Assembly (NCBI GenBank): GCA_036939755.1
Contig: JALLAZ010000180.1
Coordinates: forward strand, 1 to 20,369
Origin: Stephanodiscus triporus
Taxonomy: Eukaryota > Bacillariophyta > Thalassiosirophyceae > Thalassiosirales > Thalassiosiraceae
DNA length: 20,369 nucleotides
Reading direction: 5' to 3'
A program made the position numbers and the translations under genes. Positions 8,409 through 18,579 of the stretch are shown here, piece after piece. A model generated the notes under the pieces. That model was not told the DNA's origin and did not search any database. It worked only from the letters and a program-made list of their open reading frames with translations. Numbering within the stretch: the first letter of the stretch is position 1; every line of letters begins with the position of its first letter.

Positions 8409-9140
8409 ATGGATCGTGGAAGGAAGGCGATGCCAGTGCAAAACAAAGCTTGCATGGAACGTCACGTTCAGAGGTGTCAAGAGCGACATCAGCAAAAGGT
8501 CAGTTTGTGCTTAGTTCAGTTCCCAATAAGCTTCTTGCTCTGGCTCTTCCCGTGCTCATACAAAAATCATCATCGTTCCTTGCTTGAATAACAGCTTCGT
8601 GACATGAAATGCAGCATTGATAATGAATGCCCTCGTGCAGCATCTCACCTCAAAAACAAAGCTAAGAAAAATGCCATCATAGAAGAAAAATGTGCTCAGA
8701 TTGAGGCGGAGAATAGACTCCTCCTCGAGAAAATGTCACACATATTGAGAGTACGTCCTCTTTTGAACGGTGTTCGACGTCTGACTTGCGTCACCTATCA
8801 TCTGACACACACCTGCACTCTCTCGCCATAGACAAAAGGCGGCATTGATTGCACAAATGACAGTGTCAATTATTCTCACCCACTAAGCAAAGAGCGCCGA
8901 AAACGAGAGCTGCAACGTATCACCAAAGCGAACCAGAAAATTCTAGAACGAATTGAATGCGCCAGGCCAACCTATAACCACAAGAAGTGGGAGGATGAGG
9001 CGAAGAGAAATAATGATATATTGCAAAATATTTGTGAATTCAAGCCACAGCATGTTCAAGTTAACGACCGGAAGGATGAAGATTCCATATTTGGATACAT
9101 GGACTTTTATGAAAGCATTCCAGAGCATTCCGGGAAGTAA
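8409..9140 (+). CDS. CFAP97/Hemingway-family protein (three exons)
   Basis: Exons 8409-8498, 8595-8750 and 8832-9140 give 184 aa. Introns are 96 bp (gtcagt...aacag) and 81 bp (gtacgt...catag), both phase 0. The ATG is fixed by the in-frame TAA just upstream. Exon 2 ends in a helical Glu/Lys-rich stretch (IEAENRLLLEKM). Exon 3 has the family signature: a basic RRKRELQRITKANQKILERI helix, then PTYNHKKWEDEAKRNN, then ILQNICEF. The Hmw_CFAP97 family (KIAA1430, Drosophila Hemingway) is linked to ciliary and sperm-flagellum axonemes. The length fits the short CFAP97D type. No membrane span is seen. The likely place of action is the axoneme or basal-body region of a flagellate stage. It ends 137 bp before the convergent apyrase gene. 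Confidence 0.82.
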
Positions 9141-9277
9141 TCTTATTATTCATTGTGCAGGGACATCAAAACCTTTTCTTCTGCATGGGTGAAGAGTTTA
9201 GTGGCATTATTGGCATGTAAGACATAAAATAAGACCCTTGCCCGTTCCAGCCACCGCCTCGCTTTTCGCCGCTATGG

Positions 9278-11194
9278 CTAACTCTGGAGGTACCATTCAA
9301 GTGTCATGCCTAAACTCCATTCTACTTCATTTCCTTCCACCCACTGAATAAATGTAACGTCTCTTGATGACGGATGGAATCCAAATCCATCTCGTAACAA
9401 CGTAACCATGTACACGGCCTCAAAACATCTGTGAGGTAGCACTTCGGCCCGTGTATGCTCGTGAGCTTCATGCTGCACATCTTCTAGATCACCCTGCCAT
9501 TTGCGTGCACAGAAGGCATCGAGCGCGTGCGTCAGTTCTTCGATGCTTGGTGTGGGCCATGAAACATGAATCGGATGGTCGGGATCACTAAGTTCGCGGA
9601 GACAATCCAGCGTAAAAAAATAAAGGGATATTCCATAGAACTTCCCTCTTAGAGGAGGATGTTCAATGCCTCCCACCATATTTCTTTTCGTAGTTGGTTC
9701 TCGCTGCTCTTCTCTCGATATTGAACTTTCAATATTTTCATCATACAGCTCATCGAGATCAATCACATTGTCGTGAAATGGAATGAGGCGAAAGATTTGT
9801 TCCGCGCAGATGACAGCATTACCAGTACCAATAAAAATGTGGTCTCTGTAGCTCATTTCGTATCCAACAAATGAACAGGGGTTGAAAATTTTGGTTTCGT
9901 CAGCCTCTGACACCCAAAGGTCCCATAACCGTTCCCGAAACTGATCAACACCATAAGATAAATAGGAGGAAGAAAAGAAATCTTTATCATTGAGATGAGT
10001 TGGCAAAACATTTTCCTCTCTCATTCCATCGTATGAAATATCACTGTCACTTTCTCTCCCTTGATTAGCACCATGACTTTTATATTTGTCATTTCTGTAC
10101 ACAATTTGAGTTGAACTACCACCCATATCCAGCGCACCCAAAGGACCGAAACGCTTGACGTCGTGAATGTTATGTGAAACGTAGTGGTGTGACGGTCCGA
10201 AAATAACATTCTCTGCGTCTTCCTCACACATGCCGAATTTGTTTGTACATAAACCTTTATCATTGGCATTGTTCGGATCTGCTTTGTCGCCATCAGTCCT
10301 AGAGTCCACCACACCACCTATATCCGGAGGCACAATGACCCTCAATTCTGCATCCACCACTCCCCTTAAATAGTTGGCTGCCACCGCACCATAAAATCCC
10401 TCCCTGTCTCCGCTCAATGTCATGACGTCATCTCTTTTCAAATTTGTAAAGACGAAACGACCATTAACCGCCTGTTCCATTAATCCCATGTACAAGGCAT
10501 CGTAGACACGAGATTGATCCTCTAGAGTCAACAGACGCATGCCGGCAGTGGCCGCGATGCGCACGGGAGTAGATGCATGGAACTCGTGTGGGATAACTAT
10601 GGAAGCATAGTCAAATAGGGGGAGCATGTGATGCGCTACATGAGTGGAATTGAGTGGCTCTTTCTGACCATTGATTCGACTATTGCTGTCTCCTTCACTG
10701 TCATCATCTAATGAGGGTGGTGCAAATGCAGAAAGTGGAGTCCAAGCTTTGGAAGATCCACGACGAAGACATTCAGTTCTACTGACATCGCTATTATTAT
10801 TTGTGTCTTTATCCGCAGACGAGGTGATGTCGTTGGAACGGTCGACAGTATTGGCGTTGGTGGTTGTGACGAGCTCAAAAATATGTAACCTAGATCCCGT
10901 CGATCCTGCATCAATTACCTGCCAAGTTCCAAGGGTTGACATGAATTAATTGAACATGCGTGAATAATGGCGACACAAAAAACATCGCAGGAAAAGACCA
11001 AAGTGGGGGTGAACAAAACGTACTATTCGAAACGGAGAGGGAATATTCTGTCCCGTTGTCACACTCTCCTCCTCGTGTCTATTCGTCTGTATTATTTCCG
11101 AGGCAATCTGCGGAGCCAGTACCAAAACTAGAAACAAAAATGGAATGGCACGCATGCTAGAGACGCCCGGCTGTTGTTTGGCGAGTGATGTCAT
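9278..11194 (-). CDS. GDA1/CD39-family nucleoside di/triphosphatase (apyrase), secretory
   Basis: Exon 1 is 11194-11024 and exon 2 is 10918-9278. The 105-bp intron runs gtacgt to tggcag. Splicing joins ...FRI to VIDAGSTGSRLHIFE. The protein is 603 aa, or 590 aa if the ATG at 11155 is used; that start gives a cleaner signal peptide (MRAIPFLFLVLVLAPQ). Apyrase conserved regions are visible: ACR1 DAGSTGSRLHIFE, ACR2 AATAGMRLL, ACR3 around EGFYGAVAANYLRG, ACR4 LGALDMGGSSTQI, and an ACR5-like FYGISLYFF. Members hydrolyse NTPs and NDPs with a divalent cation, outside the cell or in the ER/Golgi lumen, where UDP or GDP hydrolysis supports sugar-nucleotide exchange. No C-terminal membrane span is seen. 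Low-complexity Asn/Asp/Ser inserts lie after ACR1 and ahead of ACR4. The apparent ATG at 10942 lies inside the intron. Substrate preference cannot be read. Confidence 0.9.
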
Positions 11195-11448
11195 GCATTC
11201 CTGCAGATTCAATAATGCTTCCTGGCGGCCGACTGTGTCGAACCGCAGGTCACGGTCTTCGTCTACGCTCTCTCTTCGGAGAGATTCTCCTCGCTCCCGC
11301 CTGGATATGCGCCATCGAGATTATTAGGCAGGTATGGTACGTAGGCAAATAGGTGAGTACATACTTCCTACTTACTGGTACTGGAGACGTAATACTCTAC
11401 AATACTCTAGAGGAGTACTATTACACCTAAAAAACTCTCTCTCCTTTC
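11195..11448. promoter_or_regulatory. divergent promoter region, apyrase and TMEM53-like genes
   Basis: About 254 bp lie between two divergent starts. Bases 11391-11422 carry two close copies of aatactcta and an imperfect inverted repeat around the palindrome ctctagag (11405-11412). A related tactctaca word recurs in the PP2C/FANCL divergent region, which suggests a shared core-promoter element. No other motif is claimed. Confidence 0.35.
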
Positions 11449-12342
11449 ATGCACCCACGGACACTTTCGACGGGCGGAAGCAGAAGAACAACTCACAAGC
11501 AAATAATGGAGACGGGCAAACCAGTCGCTGTTCTCGCGGGATGGCTCGGCTGCCAGCCTCAGAATCTCCGCCGCTACAGTGATATGTACGATCGATATGG
11601 GTGGGCTACTGTTATTGGGATTGGAAGTCCGCGGTCGGTGGTTGCAGCGATGACGGAGGGGCCAACCTCTTGCCAGACATCACAATCAGATATGAAGAGT
11701 CTGGCGATCACTTTATTGAGAGAGCTGCAGACTATTCAACCTCCGCACTTTGTATTTCACATATTTTCGAACAACGGATGCTTTCTTTGGGAATGGATTC
11801 GATTTCTATTGTTTGAACAATCGTCGTCGTCGTCATGTTTTGATTCCACCGTCGATATTCATAATCTCAAGCGAAAACTGATCGGTGTTGTATTCGACTC
11901 GGCACCAGCATATTATGATGGAAAAATAGACACACTTCAATCAGCGCTAAGATATGTTCCATCATCAATGGAAAGAAAACATCTATTGAAAATTTCATCA
12001 ACACTCGATCCCCGCGTGGTGAAACAGCGCTTCGACGACTTCTGGAGCGGTCTTTGCAATGACTTAACGGATACCCCACAAATCTATATATATAGCCAAA
12101 GTGATAAACTCGCATCTGCGAAAGAAATAGAGAGATTGATCGCATTCAGAACTGACAAAAGAGAGACGAGAAATATTTGGAAGCACGTATTTTTGCATTC
12201 AGAGCATTGTGGTCATATACAGAAACATCCCGAGGTGTATTATAGGGTAATCGAACAATTTTTGAGCTTTTGCATAGGCCAGGGTCGTGACATATTGTGT
12301 TACAATTTGGAGTACAGCTTTTCTGAAAGGTCGAGACTTTGA
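11449..12342 (+). CDS. TMEM53: TMEM53-like (DUF829) alpha/beta-hydrolase-fold protein
   Basis: A single exon of 297 aa from the ATG at 11449, or 278 aa from the ATG at 11506 (METGKPVAVLAGWLGC). The later start matches where the conserved family begins, so the first 19 residues may be untranslated. Family marks are VLAGWLGCQPQNLRRYSDMY near the start, the nucleophile-elbow-like FHIFSNNGCF, FDSAPA, IYIYSQSDKL, and a C-terminal HSEHCGH with the presumed catalytic His. Animal TMEM53 sits on the nuclear or ER membrane; its enzyme activity and substrate are not settled. I see no strong membrane span here apart from a hydrophobic stretch near the elbow. The gene is divergent from the apyrase and convergent with the PP2C gene. 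Family placement is strong; the role is unknown. Confidence 0.85.
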   Translation: MHPRTLSTGGSRRTTHKQIMETGKPVAVLAGWLGCQPQNLRRYSDMYDRYGWATVIGIGSPRSVVAAMTEGPTSCQTSQSDMKSLAITLLRELQTIQPPHFVFHIFSNNGCFLWEWIRFLLFEQSSSSSCFDSTVDIHNLKRKLIGVVFDSAPAYYDGKIDTLQSALRYVPSSMERKHLLKISSTLDPRVVKQRFDDFWSGLCNDLTDTPQIYIYSQSDKLASAKEIERLIAFRTDKRETRNIWKHVFLHSEHCGHIQKHPEVYYRVIEQFLSFCIGQGRDILCYNLEYSFSERSRL

Positions 12343-12450
12343 TATGGTATCATCGGGCATTCCAATCCAAGCTTCAGAGCGCATAACGCTGTGTCCTAAC
12401 AAGCACGATTGTAATAGATTTACTTATTCTTTTACCCAATAGCATGTCAA

Positions 12451-14175
12451 CTATTCAGAACCAACATGCCGAAAAACTATTCTGCTCACACTAACGGTGA
12501 TGTCGTCCCGGTAGTGCAGACCCGGGGATGCTCTTATCCACAGTCGACTTGCTTCTCGTATTAATCGTTCGCATGCCTCAAGTGGAGCTATATTATGGCC
12601 TAAACTTTCGCTTCCGTGCAGGTGGTCGCCAAACAAGCTATGGCCTAGGTATGTCGCCACTGTCTCCGGGGCTATTACGTCATAGATACCATCAGTCGCG
12701 GATATTGCAAAAAACTGCAATTGATTTAAGTCGTGAGAGTTTGCCAAACGACCAAGGTGGGATCAATTATAGAAGTTGCTGATTATACTCACCCCAGTAT
12801 CTCGTTGTTGCTCGCGATCAAAGTGGTCATTTACATCCCACACATCAATCTCAGGTTTAGCTGTGATTCCTATACGCTTGCCATCGTAATCACCAATACT
12901 GCGTGACATCGCCAAGGCCAGGCTCGAAAACGGATTACCCGCGGCACTTGGGATAATCACTCTGCTCGTTTCTTGTATCGTATCGCTGGCGCTAGTGTGT
13001 CCTTGGAAAAGAAGCGATTGTGGGATAATGACACTCCCACCTGCGTTTTCGATTCGTTGTCGTTCGTCGGGAAGATGAGGCTTGTGTTTTCTATTCTGGT
13101 ACATTATCACAGATTTCCTATTTGTTTTGGAATATGCACAAATGATGGTTGTTGAGTCGCCAGCATTCGCCACATAAACTTTCGGACCCGATCCAGGATA
13201 GAAGAGCACGCTGGCAGTACTCCCCGCACTACCCTTCACGGGCTCTTTGGAATCGACTTCGAAAAACGCCTCCGTAAGTACTTCCCCGATGTACGTTGCG
13301 TTGGGAAGTTTTTCTAAAGGAAGGGTACTTTGCTTCTCCCGCATAATCCTCGTCAAAATTTTGGGGAATTCGAGCGATAGGTGGTGCGATACTTCGTGAC
13401 CTCGTGAGCCATGTCCATCGAAGATTCCCATAAGCAAAGCTGAGGTCTGCGGATCTCCATCGGTAGATCCCATGGCATACATTAAATTGACAATGATGGA
13501 TCTGTCCTGATTTGGCAAATTCCCCGGTTTATAACCCTTTCTTGTTAATGAGGCGCTGTCGACCTCTTTCGTCGGAGGGTTGTGTTTTCTCATGTCGAAA
13601 ATCACAGAATTGAATGTGGGACGATCCGTCAACAGAGAAGCGGTTTGTTCTCCGAACGGTATCATCATCATTCCAACGAAATCCGTAGCCTCTTCTCTCA
13701 ATAGAGTCGACAGATCAACGTGGGGAAATTGAATGGTTCCTGAATGCACGCGATTGTGGGATGAACTACGTGATGCAGAGGTTCTATGCAATAGATATTC
13801 ATCCCCCAATCGATACGTTCCGGTGGGAGTTGTTCGACCATAGTCAAGTGACTGGCTGCCAATTGTTTCTAGAAGTTTCGAGAGGGGTAGCAAGCGTTCT
13901 CCTTCCTCCGTCTCCGTCCTAAAAGTCTCCTGGGGGTGCATGTATTTCGATGATGAGCGAAGTAGTGGTGTGGATCGCATGAACGCGCTCGCTGCTATAA
14001 TTAGAGATGCAAGGCCCAGCGTCATCAGAACTACACCGACACATTTACCAGGATAACATGCTAACAGACTATGGCTTTGATGTATTTTGGAGTCTTCCAT
14101 ACCGTTTGAATCAAGATGAATAATGGACGGTTCGGGTATAGAGCTGCTTTTGCGCTGCTTGATCGAGTTCGCCAT
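12451..14175 (-). CDS. membrane-anchored PP2C-type Ser/Thr phosphatase (two exons)
   Basis: Exon 1 is 14175-12793 and exon 2 is 12714-12451, giving 548 aa. The 78-bp intron (gtgagt...ttgcag) joins RDTG to FFAISATDG. The ATG at 14175 is the first in frame; the open frame above it has only a TTG. A hydrophobic span at about residues 44-66 suggests a single-pass anchor, and a low-complexity linker reaches to about 215. PP2C metal-binding motifs are present: QDRS (223-226), DGHG (253-256), GSTASV (318-323), NAGDS (337-341), LAMSRSIGD (421-429), ATDG (467-470) and RDD (530-532). These coordinate the Mn/Mg pair that activates water for phosphoserine/threonine hydrolysis, so activity is expected. 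The loop from about 345 to 415 is longer than usual. Membrane of residence and targets are unknown. It is divergent from FANCL; a shared regulatory region is likely but does not imply shared function. Confidence 0.9.
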
Positions 14176-14485
14176 GATGTTGAGAAGAAGCGTAGACCGA
14201 CCTCCAAACCTTTTCGTCTCCTCAGCCAAGGGGAGAGTGGGTACGTATGTTTAGAGATAGAGAGAGAGGGTATCTATAGTACTCTACACTGTAGAGAACC
14301 ATGGTTCACTCAGCAAGGCTTCCGGCGGTCAATTTTTTGTACCTGGGTCGCCCTGGTACAAACCTACATACGATGTCTTGGGTCCTGTTAAGAGAGCTCA
14401 ATAACTCCTCCTCTGTTGAAGTCCCAACCGCCCCGGAAGTAATAACTCAAGGCGGCCAGGGGGGTTTCTTTTCACTTACTCTCGC
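14176..14485. promoter_or_regulatory. divergent promoter region, PP2C and FANCL genes
   Basis: About 310 bp lie between the two start codons. It includes a GA-rich stretch (14251-14269) and a perfect inverted repeat at 14282-14296 (CTCTAC, act, GTAGAG) preceded by agta. An open plus-strand frame at 14301-14573 overlaps the FANCL start and looks like chance. Nothing else is supported. Confidence 0.4.
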
Positions 14486-16471
14486 ATGGATTCGGCACCA
14501 CCAATCCTCACCGATGTCAACTCATCATTTTTGGAATGTACCGTCCACTCCTCCAAGTATCACTGTCTCTTGAAGCTGCGGAGCAATGTTTGCGCCGCGA
14601 CCGTCGAAGGCGACGACGGCTTCATTTCACCGACCACAATGACTGCGGCGAAGAAGGCAGCCGCGACGAAGCGTAACAGCAGTGCAGCGATGATGACCGT
14701 GCCTGACATCTCGAGCTTAGTCGCAATACCCATACTCTCACACGCCGAGCGGGCGAATGTTAAACGACGGCGCCAAACAACCGACGACGATGAAACTTCA
14801 AGAATTCATTTGCTCCCCAAATTATTCTTTGCCTCTCAATGTACGGATATCGATATGGAGACTAGCGATGAATACATTAGCGCTGGCGATTGGGTCAAAA
14901 ATCACCCTTGCCATGAATTGGTCAGAATCACTCGTGATTTGCAGGTGCAGCTTAATGAGCGCCTTAAGGATGCCTCAGAGGGTGCGATCTTGATGCAAAA
15001 TCGGAATGATAATGATAGAAATGCTGCTGGCGTCACCCTTGACGATCATTGCTTGACATCGGCAGCTGGAATACACGAAGAATTCTTACTCCGATGCGAG
15101 GCCATATTGTTAGAATTGTCATCGACAGTACAGCAACAGCTACGCAAGGAACAATCGCAGCATGGAAAGAAAGTGGTGGCATCATCGGGACAACCGTTGG
15201 CACCGCTATCTACAAATGCATCAAAGCGGTCTATTTCCTCGTCGACCTCGATGCCATTGATCTCTCCTCCACCATTGAAGTATTATTCTGCTCTTGCTCG
15301 TCAATTGCACGTACTGCAATCCAAGCCAAATATCACAGATATATCCATTCATGACCAACAGCACCCCTCCCCTTCAATTGACAATAATGATATGCCTCCA
15401 GAAGATCTCATATCTTTATCGATTACGTGCCATGATGAAAGTCAACGTTCCCATATGTGGCATGCACAATTATACCCTAGCGTTGTGCTGACCGTGGATT
15501 TGCCCTTGGAGTTTGTCGTGGAAGACGACAACAAACGTCAAATTCGGCTAGAAAAATGGTGGGAGGACGACCTTGCAGTACTCGATTCTCCTTCGAATGT
15601 CAGGGAGGGTTCTTCCGCTTCTGCCACGAAAATTGCTCTTCTCCTGCGAATTCAATATTGTTTCGAAACAGCACTACAAAAGTATCAACCACTATTCGAC
15701 GAGTTGGATGATCTGGATACACACTTCTGGATACTCGAACCCAGTCTTCCCGCACGTAGGAGCAACGTCGAACGTAGGATCGCATTGTGGGAGGGCGGCG
15801 CTAGCCTGGTAATCGCGTTGGATCCAGAGAATCCACGAGGCATACCTGTTATGGTACGTTTTTTGGGCGTGACCACGGCAACTATTAAGGCCGCTGCTGC
15901 TTCTGGAAGTGGTCAAGGAATCGTCGGACGTGGTGGACCTAGAGAACCTGCAAGTGATGGTATTCTCGACTGGCGAACTTCCTTTACCGAGTTCATTTCG
16001 GAGGAGGAGGATTTCGGAGGGGTAGGAGACGTGAAGACGAATTCGAAAAGCAAAAGGTACAAAACCAACGAGCAACATCGACTTGATGACCACGACTCAA
16101 CGACAGCTCCGAAAAAGAGATGGTCCAAAGAACGAAGCATCCGTGAAAATCTCGAATTATGGTTTGGATCGCCACTTCCTTCTCCGTTGTCGTCGTCTGC
16201 CACCGAAAAGAGTGATTATCTGGTTGAGTGTGGTATATGCTACACTCATCGCCTACCTACCGAAGACTCGAATACTGACGAGGGGCCCCTCCCCGAAGTG
16301 AAATGTGGCAATCCCAGCTGCAGTCGACACTATCACGAGTATTGTCTTTTCGAATGGTTGCATTCGCTGCCGACTGCAAGGGTTAGCTTTGATAGGATAT
16401 TCGGATCTTGCATGTACTGTTCGCAGGGGATATCGGTCAAAATATTGAATGGGGTGAATAATCAGGGATGA
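14486..16471 (+). CDS. FANCL: FANCL, Fanconi anaemia E3 ubiquitin ligase
   Basis: A single exon of 661 aa. FANCL is the RING E3 that, with UBE2T, monoubiquitinates FANCD2 and FANCI at stalled forks and interstrand crosslinks in the nucleus. The C-terminal RING (about 581-650) has the family pattern: ECGICYTHRLP, then CGNPSC, HYHEYCLFEWLHSLPTARVS, and a last Cys-x2-Cys in GSCMYC. The zinc ligands Cys582, 585, 607, 612, His615 or His617, Cys620, 642 and 645 are all present. Upstream, LDTHFWILEP and RRIALWEG, with GIPVMVRFLG, fit the double-RWD part that binds substrate. The protein is much longer than the 375-aa human one because of Ser/Asp-rich inserts in the N-terminal half and a linker of about 85 residues before the RING. 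An N-terminal ELF domain is not obvious. Met replaces the usual Pro in the final CPYC-like motif, a position that often contributes to E2 contacts. No intron is needed. Confidence 0.9.
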   Translation: MDSAPPILTDVNSSFLECTVHSSKYHCLLKLRSNVCAATVEGDDGFISPTTMTAAKKAAATKRNSSAAMMTVPDISSLVAIPILSHAERANVKRRRQTTDDDETSRIHLLPKLFFASQCTDIDMETSDEYISAGDWVKNHPCHELVRITRDLQVQLNERLKDASEGAILMQNRNDNDRNAAGVTLDDHCLTSAAGIHEEFLLRCEAILLELSSTVQQQLRKEQSQHGKKVVASSGQPLAPLSTNASKRSISSSTSMPLISPPPLKYYSALARQLHVLQSKPNITDISIHDQQHPSPSIDNNDMPPEDLISLSITCHDESQRSHMWHAQLYPSVVLTVDLPLEFVVEDDNKRQIRLEKWWEDDLAVLDSPSNVREGSSASATKIALLLRIQYCFETALQKYQPLFDELDDLDTHFWILEPSLPARRSNVERRIALWEGGASLVIALDPENPRGIPVMVRFLGVTTATIKAAAASGSGQGIVGRGGPREPASDGILDWRTSFTEFISEEEDFGGVGDVKTNSKSKRYKTNEQHRLDDHDSTTAPKKRWSKERSIRENLELWFGSPLPSPLSSSATEKSDYLVECGICYTHRLPTEDSNTDEGPLPEVKCGNPSCSRHYHEYCLFEWLHSLPTARVSFDRIFGSCMYCSQGISVKILNGVNNQG

Positions 16472-16729
16472 AAATATTTCATGCCCAATTGCCCGACAAG
16501 ATAATAAGCATGAAATTAAGTTGTCAGTGTAAAGAGTCATTATTGAATGGTAACAATACTAGAAATAAGAATAGAAGCCGAACTGTTAATATAGGAACTT
16601 CTTCGCATATTGTAAATGATTTTTTTGAAGTTATGCAATCGAGAGAATAATACCAATGAAATCTGAAATTTCCAATGCAAGTTATGGAAAGTTTGCGTGG
16701 CAGTAGAATAAACATGACAAGACGGGACG
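16472..16729. other. convergent intergenic region
   Basis: AT-rich 3' flank shared by FANCL (plus) and the tetraspan gene (minus). It would hold both polyadenylation regions. I see no gene. Confidence 0.5.
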
Positions 16730-18103
16730 CTAGTAGCCAGGATCCCAAGTTAGTGTGCTCATATCATCATACTTTCTAGGGACTTTATTGGCGGGAGGAG
16801 GGTAATGCTGTCGACTCATCGACGACCTCAGCGGTGCTTCATCGAACTGGTCCTCATTATGCGCTTGCTCCTGCTCACCGTTTTTATTTTCTGGAGGACA
16901 ATCAGTTGAGGGCTACAGTTTGCGTTGGATCGCGAGCGCTTTTAGTATGAACAAGTAGCGAAATGAGGTATGCTAGCGATTAAAAAAAAACACACTTACA
17001 ATTGTTGACGGAGCGGAACGTGACCAAGCATATCCTTCGACGCTAGACCGGTCCATAGTCCGTGAGTCTTCAGGCACCACCGGTGGTGCCTGTGCCTTCG
17101 CACTTGAACCGGGTTCACCGGGTTCACTAGCCATCCACGAGGGCAAGCTAGCCGTTTCGAATTTGGCCGCATCATCATTCTTGGGCCTTGCAGCGAAGCC
17201 AACTGCCAGAGTCATCGAAAAAATGTAGGCCGATATAGAGCAGATGCTCATTATTGCTCCCCTATCCAATCGACAACCTTCAGATCCATAAAATTCATTA
17301 GATTCAACGTCATGCCAATAATCTGGTGAATTGCATAGATCATTCCCCAAGAACAGTCCAAATTTGGAGCCTACAACAGCGAAGGAGGGAAAGGAGATGA
17401 AACAAAGGGGGGAAAACGAAATATATAATTCACGCATTCCCATTTTCCTTACATTCACTCATAGAGGCGGTTATTGTGGTGTACGCTAGCACATCAATGA
17501 GGCACGGTTCATGCTTGAAAACGTTCACCCAACTAGAAATCTACCAATCGGTTTTGCGGGGAGCGAAAAACGCATGTGTCCATTAGGAAAAAATCAATGA
17601 AGATGCGATGCTTTTGTTTTTGACACATACCAGAGCAAAAGACCCAAAAACAGATCCGACCACTGCGAGTATTCTCGATATTGTCCAGCTGGTGTCGTTG
17701 CTTATAAAAGAATTTGTGTAAATATCACCACCACCACCGGAAGAAAGAAATCCCGACTTCTTTGATTCGGCGTATGTCAGACAGCGGCCATCAGGCGCAG
17801 CATAGCTCCAGAACGAAAAGCCGAGGCTATCGGTGTTATACTTCTTTGGGGTGAATCCCAGGTCCACCTCCTGCACGACAGATGACGAAAATAATGACAG
17901 CGACGTGTGAGTTATCAAACACAAACAAATGTAATTATGCGCCTTCGCCGCGAGAGAGATCTTACTAAAAATTTGCAATCCAGCGCTGACATTATGGATA
18001 ATCCGAGGGCAGCGGTGATGAAGAATGCGAGAGTTTTTGGATGCCACCCAAATTTGCATCCGCCTCCGTCGTCAGACGGTTTTATTATATGTATTCTTTC
18101 CAT
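16730..18103 (-). CDS. four-pass membrane protein of unknown function (five exons)
   Basis: Exons on the minus strand: 18103-17966, 17870-17631, 17540-17453, 17370-17000 and 16912-16730, giving 339 aa. All introns are GT-AG (gtaaga/tgcag, gtatgt/ggtag, gtaagg/tgtag, gtaagt/tgtag), and phases 0,0,1,0 join without a stop. Four hydrophobic spans: TLAFFITAALGLSIMSAL (exon 1), ILAVVGSVFGSFALISSW (exons 2-3), CLIDVLAYTTITASM (exon 3), and IMSICSISAYIFSMTLAVGF (exon 4). A long loop between spans 1 and 2 holds Gly-rich sequence; Cys residues in the two large loops could pair. The cytosolic-type tail is acidic and Pro-rich and ends DMSTLTWDPGY. The layout recalls claudin/PMP22-like tetraspans, but no signature supports that; it resembles hypothetical diatom membrane proteins. 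Exon 3 is short and inferred from phase and from span continuity. Function is unknown. Confidence 0.72.
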
Positions 18104-18579
18104 CACGGAGAATGTACCACTATCGAGTTCAATGAGAGGTCGGACACAACATAATCACAAAAATAAAACTTGCAGCGAGAAAGAGGGATTGGGTTCAATG
18201 ACCAGAGGTCGTCCCCCGGTCGGATGGGTCTTGTGAGTTTGTGCAATGGAGTCAAGAGTGAGGCACAGCTTAAGCCATGGTCAGTGGTATCGTAGAGTGG
18301 GCGCGGGCAGAATATCTCTTGTTTTATTCTATTTTTTAATGGGTGACTGCCGAAATTCACCTAAAATTTAGAACCCGAAAATTTAGGATTTTTTTAGAAC
18401 GCGTTTAGAGTAGGGGTGTGCCGAAATTACTCTAAATAATTTCTCACATCAACGTCTGATCATGCTGTGGAATCAGTATGACTTCTTGGCGCGTTTTCAC
18501 TGAAAAAAGTTCTTGTGCCACCTCAAACACAGCGCAGCGTCCCATTTCATTATTTTCCCCTCTCGACGAGGCGACAACA
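18104..18579. other. intergenic region with short repeats, possible transposon end
   Basis: The first part is the 5' flank of the tetraspan gene. From 18346 two imperfect copies of tgccgaaatt...ctaaat appear about 70 bp apart (about 18348-18370 and 18419-18445). A hairpin lies inside the first, followed by the transposase-like frame at 18580. The preceding ttttttaa could be a TAA target-site copy of a Harbinger-type element; this is inference. Confidence 0.35.
18360..18387. repeat. AT-rich inverted repeat
   Basis: CCTAAAATTT is followed after a 9-nt centre by AAATTTAGG, forming 9-bp arms with a one-base bulge. It lies in the possible transposon terminus upstream of the transposase-like fragment. 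Confidence 0.55.

Noticed and set aside
10919..10942. ATG at 10942 as the apyrase start
   Set aside because: It would delete the signal peptide, and the codons before VIDAGSTGSR lie in a clear GT-AG intron.
14301..14573. 90-codon plus-strand frame before FANCL
   Set aside because: Overlaps the FANCL start in another frame, has no recognisable domain, and lies in the divergent promoter.
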